Assembly: GCA_023420435.1 (NCBI GenBank)
Contig: JAEZWE010000188.1
Coordinates: 1 to 23,063, forward strand
Length of the DNA: 23,063 bases
Direction of reading: 5' to 3'
From: Bacteroidota bacterium
Lineage (GTDB): Bacteria > Bacteroidota > Bacteroidia > Flavobacteriales > Weeksellaceae
Positions within the stretch are counted from its first letter, which is position 1. Each line of letters begins with the position of its first letter. Shown piece after piece: positions 14,065 to 20,215 of this stretch. The position numbers were made by a program, and so were the translations under genes. The notes under the pieces are model-generated. The model did not search any database. It worked only from the letters and a program-made list of their open reading frames with translations, and had not been told where the DNA came from.

Positions 14065-15031
14065 TTCCTATGGTTTCAATTTCATTAAAATTTTCTAAAC
14101 GGTGAAGATCGGTTCTGCTATCGTAATACATTAATCCTGCATTAACATATAAAATACTCATTAAAACCATGGAAACGATCATCGAAACAAATTGTAAAAT
14201 CAAGAAAACAATTCCCATTCCTGTGGTAAAATAATCTGATGAAGCCATTTTACTGGTCATTTCTTCACTTGGGACAAAGCTGGCAGTTCCTGTGGTTAGC
14301 AAGATTGGAATCATTGAGAAAAACAGAGAAACGACATAATACATCACAAAAAGAATTAGGGTTGAACCCCAATATTTCCAAAAAGGAGAACTTTGATTTC
14401 CATTTGGATAAGAAAACTGCGCTCGTAAACCATAGCTTAAAGCGCTGAAAAAACCACGATTTCTGTGATAATGGTCGTACAATGTAAAATTGATCACATT
14501 AATTAAAACCGGAAAAATAAGTGGTAAAAGTAAAATTCCTATTAAAATGACCATCATTAAAACCGTTAGTCCAAAAATCACAAAAACAAGAGGTAAAATA
14601 ATAAAAATCATCCCTAAAAGAAAGATTAAAAATTTGGGAATTACCCTTTTTAAATCGCCCATTATTTGATCTGGAGTAATATTAGGATCTCCATTTTCCG
14701 AAAGCCTTTTCAGGTATAAAACCGGAAAGGAATACATCACCAAACCAATTCCTGTCATTAGAATTATAAAACCGATGATGGAAGCAATAAATAATAAGGG
14801 ATTTTGCTCCATATATTGTTCAAAATAATAATTTTGACCTTCGATGTTTCCGCTGAAAGACTGCGCAAAAAATCTTCCGTAGAAAACGACCACCATTATT
14901 AACATGAGGATAATGAGAAGTCCATTAATGACCAGAAAATTTTTGAAATAATTTTTTCCGTAAAGTTTAAAGAAAGTAAAAGTATCGCTGATGAGCGTTC
15001 CGAAATCTCTTTTTTGATAAAATTGCATCAT
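14051..15031 (-). CDS. Polytopic membrane protein of the MoxR operon, function unknown
   Basis: 326 residues. I count about six hydrophobic segments: near 33-52, 80-104, 130-150, 152-180, 220-245 and 275-305. The N-terminus QKRDFGTLISDTFTFFKLYGKNYFKNF is amphipathic and likely cytoplasmic; the C-terminus (RTDLHRLENFNEIETIGIGEV) is soluble. I recognise no catalytic motif. The gene lies 19 bases after the SpoIIM-like gene and overlaps the DUF4129 gene. Such a membrane protein at this position recurs in flavobacterial MoxR clusters as far as I know, but I cannot name a family. Confidence 0.7.
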   Translation of the reverse strand: MMQFYQKRDFGTLISDTFTFFKLYGKNYFKNFLVINGLLIILMLIMVVVFYGRFFAQSFSGNIEGQNYYFEQYMEQNPLLFIASIIGFIILMTGIGLVMYSFPVLYLKRLSENGDPNITPDQIMGDLKRVIPKFLIFLLGMIFIILPLVFVIFGLTVLMMVILIGILLLPLIFPVLINVINFTLYDHYHRNRGFFSALSYGLRAQFSYPNGNQSSPFWKYWGSTLILFVMYYVVSLFFSMIPILLTTGTASFVPSEEMTSKMASSDYFTTGMGIVFLILQFVSMIVSMVLMSILYVNAGLMYYDSRTDLHRLENFNEIETIGIGEV

Positions 15032-15050
15032 TGGTTTTTTTTTGAGTTTT

Positions 15051-16037
15051 TTATAATTTATTGGTATTAAAATCTAAATTCATTTCTTTTGTTGCGACTA
15101 TTTTAGGATAAAAAATGTAGTAAAAGCCAATGATAGAAAGGCATCCAAAAATAATAATCAAATTAAGAATTAGAGGCATTTCCAAAGCGTAACGCGTAAC
15201 ATAACCTTCGATAATTCCTGCAATAATGGTGAAAGGAACGGTACTGAGGAAAATTTTAAAACTGTCCCGAAAACCTCTTTTTAGGGATTCAACTCTGGAG
15301 AAAGTTTTTGGAAATAAAATTGATGATCCCAAAATTAGTCCTGCCATTGATTCGATTATCATGCTAAAAATTTCAAAAGTTCCGTGGAGCCAAATTCCTC
15401 TCATGCTTTCTTTCAGTTTTCCAAAATCGTAAAAAAAATATTGAAAAGAACCCAACATAATGCTGTTTTGCATTAGTGCGTAAAATGTTCCGACACCTCC
15501 AAAAATCCCTAAAATATAGAGTTTTGCACCTACCATAAGATTATTAAAAGTGATCCCAATAGTACTTCCCCAATTGGATCCACTTTTGTAAATGGCTACA
15601 GGATTTCCTTTTTTGATATTTTCAATGGTTTGGTTAACGTAATCTTCACCCATAATTTGCTTGGAAAAATCCGGATTATAAGCGGCAGAAAAAATTCCAA
15701 CTAAAGTGAAAACTGCAAAAAAAAGAAACGCATACCATAAATACCTTCTGTAAAAATGCATCAATAAAGGAACTTCCGTTTTAAAAAAATACAAAAAACG
15801 GTTGTCTTCAATTCTTCTGGTTTTATAAATTTTCTGGAAAATTCTTGTTGAAAGATGATTTAAGAAAACGGTTGTTTTACTCTTCGGATAATAGGTTTGC
15901 GAGAAAGAAAGATCGTTGATTAAATTGATGTAAAGCGACGACAAATCATCCGGATTTTTTTTAATTTTTCCGTTGATAACCTGTTCAATTTCCAACCATT
16001 TTTCTTTATTTTGCTTTATAAAAGCGACTTCTCTCAT
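15051..16037 (-). CDS. SpoIIM-like (stage II sporulation protein M family) membrane protein
   Basis: 328 residues when started at the ATG at 16035-16037 (MREVAFIKQNKEKW). An open frame extends 16 codons further to a GTG, but the family begins at this position. About five membrane segments are visible, and the family motif HGTFEI occurs in GIWLHGTFEIFSMIIESMAGL. In sporulating Firmicutes SpoIIM works in a peptidoglycan-remodelling complex; this organism is not expected to sporulate, and members outside Firmicutes travel with RDD and MoxR genes. It is the first gene of the long minus-strand operon and is divergent from the RDD gene, with only 25 bases between the starts, so its promoter must lie inside the RDD coding sequence. 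Confidence 0.86.
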   Translation of the reverse strand: MREVAFIKQNKEKWLEIEQVINGKIKKNPDDLSSLYINLINDLSFSQTYYPKSKTTVFLNHLSTRIFQKIYKTRRIEDNRFLYFFKTEVPLLMHFYRRYLWYAFLFFAVFTLVGIFSAAYNPDFSKQIMGEDYVNQTIENIKKGNPVAIYKSGSNWGSTIGITFNNLMVGAKLYILGIFGGVGTFYALMQNSIMLGSFQYFFYDFGKLKESMRGIWLHGTFEIFSMIIESMAGLILGSSILFPKTFSRVESLKRGFRDSFKIFLSTVPFTIIAGIIEGYVTRYALEMPLILNLIIIFGCLSIIGFYYIFYPKIVATKEMNLDFNTNKL

Positions 16038-16062
16038 ACGTCTTGCTAAAGTAATAAAAAAT

Positions 16063-16815
16063 ATGTCTTTAATTGCGATTAACACTTCTCAAAATGTAAA
16101 TATCGATTTTTCTGTAGCCAGTATTGGAGAAAGGATTTCGGCTTTTTTAATCGACATGCTGATTAACCTTGCTTTTATCTTAATTATTTATTTTTTTTTT
16201 TTTAGAATTTTGAATCTTCAAATTTATCTTGGCGAATTAGATCCGTGGTCTGAAAGAGCCATTAGCATTATTTTGATGTTTCCAGTGTACATCCATACTT
16301 TAGTTTTGGAAAGTTTAATGGAAGGACAAACTTTCGGGAAAAAACTGATGAAAATAAGAGTGGTGAAAATAGACGGATATCAGGCCAATTTTGGAGATTA
16401 TCTGATGCGCTGGGTTTTTCGGCTGGTGGATATTTTTTCAACTTTCGGAATTGTCGGTTTATTCAGTATGGTTGTTTCGAAAAATAATCAAAGGTTGGGC
16501 GGAATTGCTACCGGAACTGCCGTAATTTCACTGAAAAATAATGTTAATATTAGTCATACTATCCTTGAAAACCTTCATTCTGATTATGTTCCAAGATTCC
16601 CTCAAGTTGTCGCTTTAACGGATAACGACTTACGAATTATCAAAGAAAATTTTCAAAAAGCTATAAGAAATAACGATTGGGAAATTATGGCTAAACTTTC
16701 AAAAAAGATAAAGGCAACTTTAAAGCTTGAAATTGATCCCAAGGAAATAACCGATAAACAGTTTATTGATAAGGTAATTAAAGATTATAATTTTTATACA
16801 GGTGAAAATGTTTAA
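16063..16815 (+). CDS. RDD-family membrane protein
   Basis: 250 residues from the ATG at 16063-16065. An upstream extension of the frame to 15973 overlaps the SpoIIM gene and is not used. The RDD domain covers residues 10-150: R and D in GERISAFLIDMLINLAF, a membrane segment, GQTFGKKLMKIRVVKIDG, and RWVFRLVDIF with a third segment before NNQRLGGIATGTAVI. Residues 160-250 form a charged helical cytoplasmic tail. RDD proteins are small membrane proteins, some tied to ion or solute transport, mostly unassigned. The gene faces away from the SpoIIM-MoxR operon and is its usual companion. A run of 13 T encodes four phenylalanines in the first membrane segment. Confidence 0.85.
   Translation: MSLIAINTSQNVNIDFSVASIGERISAFLIDMLINLAFILIIYFFFFRILNLQIYLGELDPWSERAISIILMFPVYIHTLVLESLMEGQTFGKKLMKIRVVKIDGYQANFGDYLMRWVFRLVDIFSTFGIVGLFSMVVSKNNQRLGGIATGTAVISLKNNVNISHTILENLHSDYVPRFPQVVALTDNDLRIIKENFQKAIRNNDWEIMAKLSKKIKATLKLEIDPKEITDKQFIDKVIKDYNFYTGENV
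16191..16203 (+). other. Run of 13 T inside the RDD coding sequence
   Basis: Thirteen uninterrupted T bases encode the end of a tyrosine codon and four phenylalanine codons around residues 43-47. The frame is intact at this length. A change of one base would end the protein early. Confidence 0.9.
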
Positions 16816-16889
16816 AATCTATATCATAAGCATCAAAATTTTGTAAACATTTTTGAATTCTATTTTCTAACTTTATAAAAATTAGAAAT

Positions 16890-17180
16890 ATGATTTTTGA
16901 AAATAAAAAATCAGGAAACGGAGGTATCATAACCCTTAATAAAGACACTGAAGAAGTTGGGAGATTAACTTATACTATTTTTCCCGAAGAAAATAAATTT
17001 ATTATTTCGTTTGTATTGGTTCATTCAAAATTTGAAGGTCGTGGCATGGGGAAGTTTTTGGTAGAAGAAGCGATTCGTTTTTCCAGAGAAAATAATTGGA
17101 AAGTATATCCTCACTGTTCTTACGCCAGATCTGTAATGATGAGGATGGAAGATGCGCAAGATATTTTATTACACCGATAA
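16890..17180 (+). CDS. Small GNAT-family N-acetyltransferase (YjdJ-like)
   Basis: 96 residues, the usual size of the short GNAT group (Acetyltransf_CG). It has GRLTYTIF, the acetyl-CoA loop in VHSKFEGRGMGKFLVEEAI (R/Q-x-x-G-x-G/A type, residues about 47-59), and the ending WKVYPHCSYARSVM with the conserved P-x-C-x-Y. The substrate is unknown. The 74 bases before it separate it from the RDD gene; TAACTTTA near 16867 is a weak -7-like box. It ends two codons before a bidirectional terminator. Confidence 0.85.
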   Translation: MIFENKKSGNGGIITLNKDTEEVGRLTYTIFPEENKFIISFVLVHSKFEGRGMGKFLVEEAIRFSRENNWKVYPHCSYARSVMMRMEDAQDILLHR

Positions 17181-17181
17181 A

Positions 17182-17208
17182 AAAAGCTCCGAAAATTTCG
17201 GAGCTTTT
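17182..17208. terminator. Bidirectional intrinsic terminator
   Basis: AAAAGCTCCGAAA (17182-17194) and TTTCGGAGCTTTT (17196-17208) are perfect complements, with A and T runs on the outside. It serves both the GNAT gene and the convergent yebC gene. Confidence 0.92.
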
Positions 17209-17213
17209 AATTT

Positions 17214-17954
17214 TTATAGACTTTCTAAAAGATCATCTGTAATTTCCATATTGTGATATACGTTTTGCACGTCATCATCTTCTTCAAAACGTTCCAGCAT
17301 TTTCATATTCGCTTTGAACTGTTCTTCAGTAACTTCTTTTGTTACATTTGGAATTCTATGTAATTCTGCACTTTTAGCTTCAATACCCAATTCATCCAAT
17401 TTGTGAGATAATGATCCGAAATCTTCAAAAGCAGTAGTGATCATTACTTCTTCATCATCTCCATCAATATCTTCAGCTCCACCATCAATCATTTCCATTT
17501 CAAAATCGTCCCAACCCAATTTTATTTGTGCTTTATCGATGGTAAAAATTCCTTTTCTGTCGAAGATAAATGCAAGTTCACCATTTTTGCCTAAGTTTCC
17601 ATCAAATTTATTAAAAACCGCACGAACATTGGCTACAGTTCTGGTTGTATTATTTGTGGTACATTCTACAAAAAAAGCGACGCCACCTTGTCCATATCCT
17701 TCGTAATTTACTTCTTCATAATTTTCTGCATCAGCACCGCTTGCTTTTTTAATTGCTCTTTCTACATTATCTTTAGGCATATTGGCTCCTTTTGCATTCA
17801 GAATGCATCTTCTTAATGCCGGATTAGCATCTGGATCAATTCCTCCAGCTTTAACAGCAAGAGCGATGTCTTTACCAATTTTAGAAAAAGTTTTGGCCAT
17901 TTTATCCCAACGAGCCATTTTTGAAGCTTTTCTATATTCGAATGCGCGTCCCAT
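17214..17954 (-). CDS. yebC: YebC/PmpR-family protein
   Basis: 246 residues, normal length. It starts with the family signature MGRAFEYRKASKMARWDKMAKTF-like sequence (GRAFEYRK, then SKIGKDIALAVKAGG) and continues with NPALRRCILNAKGANMPKDNVERAIKKASG and NYEEVNYEGYGQGGVAFFVEC. Proteins of this family were named as DNA-binding regulators; more recent work on homologues, including mitochondrial TACO1, points to a role on the ribosome in translating proline-rich stretches. The protein is cytoplasmic. The gene has its own promoter just downstream of the ompA terminator. Confidence 0.94.
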   Translation of the reverse strand: MGRAFEYRKASKMARWDKMAKTFSKIGKDIALAVKAGGIDPDANPALRRCILNAKGANMPKDNVERAIKKASGADAENYEEVNYEGYGQGGVAFFVECTTNNTTRTVANVRAVFNKFDGNLGKNGELAFIFDRKGIFTIDKAQIKLGWDDFEMEMIDGGAEDIDGDDEEVMITTAFEDFGSLSHKLDELGIEAKSAELHRIPNVTKEVTEEQFKANMKMLERFEEDDDVQNVYHNMEITDDLLESL

Positions 17955-17976
17955 AATTTTAAAAAATTTACATCAG

Positions 17977-18006
17977 CAAAAATACAAAAACAAAAAACAC
18001 CCTCAA
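17977..18006 (-). promoter_or_regulatory. Promoter of yebC, overlapping the ompA-type terminator
   Basis: On the minus strand TTG at 18006-18004, 19 bases, then TATTTTTG at 17984-17977, a full match to the Bacteroidota promoter form. Transcription would start near 17970, about 16 bases before the ATG. The TTG lies in the stem-loop of the upstream terminator. Confidence 0.72.
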
Positions 18007-18019
18007 ATACTGAGGGTGT
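17997..18019 (-). terminator. Intrinsic terminator of the OmpA-family gene
   Basis: ACACCCTCA and TGAGGGTGT form a perfect 9-base stem with a 5-base loop; read on the minus strand six T follow. It lies 23 bases after the stop of the OmpA-family gene. Confidence 0.9.
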
Positions 18020-18042
18020 CTTTTATTGATAAATAACTGATG

Positions 18043-19494
18043 TTATTTTTTCTTTTTTACTGGTTTTTTTGGAGTCAATTGAACTTCAACGTCAGATTTT
18101 TTCAATGTATCCCAAGTTGCGTTATCCGCTGGTTTCACCACTACTTTTCTGTCAATGATTCTTTCAGCATCAGAAGCAGATTCTGGAACAGTAGCATCTT
18201 GTTCTCCAACACCCATTGATTTAAGTGCAGAATCAGCAACACCCCTTGCTTCTAAAGCTTTAACAACTGAAGCAGCTCTTTCTCTAGATAATTTCAAGTT
18301 ATAAGCTTCTGAACCTTTCTTATCTGTATGTCCGATAATCATAAATCTTCCGTTAGATTCTTTAATGATTTCAGCAGCTGCATCTAATTTTGGCGTAGAT
18401 TCTGGTCTCAATGTCGCTTTATTGAAGTTGAAAAGGATATTTTCAAGAGCTTTTGTAGCTTCTTCTCCCCAAACTTCTTGTGGCTTAGGACATCCATTGT
18501 ATTGTGCAAGACCTGGAACTGTAGGACAAGCATCATCTTTATCAAGGATTCCGTCTCCATCTGTATCTGGCCAAGGACATCCGTTGTTTTCTGCTGGACC
18601 AGGAACTGAAGGACAAGCATCATCTTTATCAACGATTCCATCACCATCTGTATCTGGCCAAGGACATCCATTGTTTTCAACTGGACCTGCAACTTCTGGA
18701 CATTGATCATCTTTATCTGGAATACCATCTCCATCAGTATCAGGACAACCTTGGAATTCTGCTAAACCTGGTGTATCAGGACAAAGATCATCTTTGTCAA
18801 GGATACCATCCTTATCTCTATCTCTTTGTCCAAATCTGAACAATAGAGAAGCAGATGCTTGCCAGAAATTAGGAACATTTCCACCTCCATTGAAAGGTGT
18901 AGAAACATAATCTCCCTGAAGACCTAAACCGAAATTTTTAGTGATCCAGAAATTAGAACCAATTCCTACTGGAACTGCAAAATGATTTGCTTTCCCTGGG
19001 GAAGTTGCATCTTTATCATAATGAATAAATTCATCATTAGCATTGTCATATCTTGGGAAAGTAAGGCTTGAGTAATCATGTCTCAAGTAACTTGCTCCTG
19101 CTCTTAGATACGGATCGAACCAAGATTCTTCATTCCAAAGACCGTTGAATTTAAACTGTAAACCAAGACCTGTTAGCAACATGAACTCTTTACCCATGTC
19201 GAATCTCTTGTTCCCAACATTTCCTACAGAAGTTTGCCAGTCAAGAACCAACCACTTGTTTAAGTTTCTTGCAACAGTTAATTTAGATAATGGTGGTGTA
19301 ATTGCGTAGTTTCCAATCGTGAAAAGTCTATCAAAATGATTAAACTTCTCCCCAATACCACCGTTTGCTTCAGCCATGTGATTAACACCATGAGCACCAA
19401 CACCGATCATCCACGGATTGTTGGTTGTCTGAGCGAAAACAGTAGAGGCTATTGTAAGAGCCAATGCTGAAATTCCTAATTTTAGATTTTTCAT
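18043..19494 (-). CDS. OmpA-family outer membrane protein with thrombospondin type 3 repeats
   Basis: 483 residues. A signal peptide ends near 21 (TVFA-QTTNN). Residues about 25-221 have the alternating pattern of an outer-membrane beta-barrel and end in LLFRFGQ. Residues 224-337 are calcium-binding thrombospondin type 3 repeats (DTDGDGI-DKDD-CP). Residues about 348-455 are the OmpA peptidoglycan-binding domain: FNFNKATLRPES, GHTDKKGS and YNLKLSRERAASVV, with the aspartate and arginine expected to hold the peptide of the cell wall. The C-terminus is a lysine-rich tail. It would tie the outer membrane to the wall. It has its own promoter and terminator, so it is probably a single-gene, strongly expressed unit. 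Confidence 0.93.
   Translation of the reverse strand: MKNLKLGISALALTIASTVFAQTTNNPWMIGVGAHGVNHMAEANGGIGEKFNHFDRLFTIGNYAITPPLSKLTVARNLNKWLVLDWQTSVGNVGNKRFDMGKEFMLLTGLGLQFKFNGLWNEESWFDPYLRAGASYLRHDYSSLTFPRYDNANDEFIHYDKDATSPGKANHFAVPVGIGSNFWITKNFGLGLQGDYVSTPFNGGGNVPNFWQASASLLFRFGQRDRDKDGILDKDDLCPDTPGLAEFQGCPDTDGDGIPDKDDQCPEVAGPVENNGCPWPDTDGDGIVDKDDACPSVPGPAENNGCPWPDTDGDGILDKDDACPTVPGLAQYNGCPKPQEVWGEEATKALENILFNFNKATLRPESTPKLDAAAEIIKESNGRFMIIGHTDKKGSEAYNLKLSRERAASVVKALEARGVADSALKSMGVGEQDATVPESASDAERIIDRKVVVKPADNATWDTLKKSDVEVQLTPKKPVKKKK
18488..18831 (-). repeat. Tandem repeats of 87/87/81 bases in the OmpA-family gene
   Basis: The element GGACATCC (plus strand) recurs at 18488, 18575 and 18662, with a related GGACAACC at 18743, so spacings are 87, 87 and 81 bases, and a half unit follows to 18831. 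The units encode the thrombospondin type 3 repeats and are highly alike at the DNA level. Confidence 0.85.
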
Positions 19495-19523
19495 AGAATT
19501 TAATGATTAAATAATTGATAATG

Positions 19524-19554
19524 CAAAATAAATATAATTTTTCTTTATAAACAA
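19524..19554 (-). promoter_or_regulatory. Promoter of the OmpA-family gene
   Basis: On the minus strand TTG (19554-19552), 20 bases, then TTATTTTG (19531-19524), one base off the TAnnTTTG box. The start of transcription would be about 20-25 bases before the ATG at 19494. Confidence 0.55.
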
Positions 19555-19572
19555 AGTTTTATTAAGATTTTT

Positions 19573-20037
19573 TTAACTGTTTTTAAGAACTCTATCTAAA
19601 GATCGTTTATTTTCTCTGTCTTTGATAGATTCTCTTTTATCATACAACTTCTTTCCTCTTGCCAAAGCCACTAAAAGTTTAGCTTTTCCTTTATCATTAA
19701 TATATAACTTTAATGGTATTATGGTATTCCCTACATCTTTTAGTTTTTTTTCAAACTTTTGCAATTCTTTTTTATGAAGCAGTAATTTTCGGTCACGTTT
19801 TATTTTGTGATTATAAAATGTTCCTAACTTGTATTCATCAATCATCATATTAATCACAAATAACTCCCCATTAATTACTTGACAAAATGATTCAGTAATT
19901 GAAGCTTTTGAAGATCTAAGTGATTTTATTTCTGTACCGCTTAAAACCATTCCCGCTTCAACCTCTTCCAAAATTTCATATTCAAATCTGGCGCGTTTAT
20001 TTAATATAGTGACCGTCTTCTCAAGTTTCATTTTCAT
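19573..20037 (-). CDS. smpB: SsrA-binding protein SmpB
   Basis: 154 residues, family length. The core is complete: NKRARFEYEILEEVEAGMVLSGTEIKSLR, FVINMMIDEY, GTFYNHKIKRDRKLLLHKKEL, and the basic C-terminal tail GKKLYDKRESIKDRENKRSLDRVL, which enters the mRNA channel of the ribosome. SmpB binds tmRNA and brings it to stalled ribosomes for trans-translation. Two ATG codons lie close together (20037 and 20031); the second is equally possible as start. No tmRNA gene is in the window. The gene is divergent from the ABC-F gene; the region between (20038-20215) holds the ABC-F promoter. Confidence 0.96.
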   Translation of the reverse strand: MKMKLEKTVTILNKRARFEYEILEEVEAGMVLSGTEIKSLRSSKASITESFCQVINGELFVINMMIDEYKLGTFYNHKIKRDRKLLLHKKELQKFEKKLKDVGNTIIPLKLYINDKGKAKLLVALARGKKLYDKRESIKDRENKRSLDRVLKNS

Positions 20038-20166
20038 AACAACAATGCAAATATCTAAGAATTCGCACCAACAACCATTACATAATTTGTGTTGGCTTTT
20101 TACAAATTTTTACGATTTTATTAACTTTTGTTAAGGAACATAATTGATATGCTTTATTATCCTCAT

Positions 20167-20195
20167 TTGCAAAACAATTTCTTTTCGTATTTTTG
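20167..20195 (+). promoter_or_regulatory. Promoter of the ABC-F gene
   Basis: TTG at 20167-20169, 18 bases, then TATTTTTG at 20188-20195, a full match to the Bacteroidota promoter form. It lies inside an upstream extension of the ABC-F frame and so argues for the ATG at 20216 as the real start. Confidence 0.75.
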
Positions 20196-20215
20196 CGCCA
20201 AATTTACAAATCTAT

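Noticed and set aside
15973..16062. N-terminal extension of the RDD frame
   Set aside because: It overlaps the start of the SpoIIM-like gene in antisense and does not resemble an RDD N-terminus.
18365..18734. Repetitive frames on both strands inside the OmpA-family gene
   Set aside because: They are other reading frames of the thrombospondin type 3 repeat DNA; the repeat period makes them long.
18488..18831. Regular repeats that could suggest a CRISPR array
   Set aside because: Units are contiguous, 81-87 bases long, without variable spacers, and encode calcium-binding repeats.
20144..20215. N-terminal extension of the ABC-F frame
   Set aside because: A well-formed promoter lies inside it and the family begins at the ATG at 20216.
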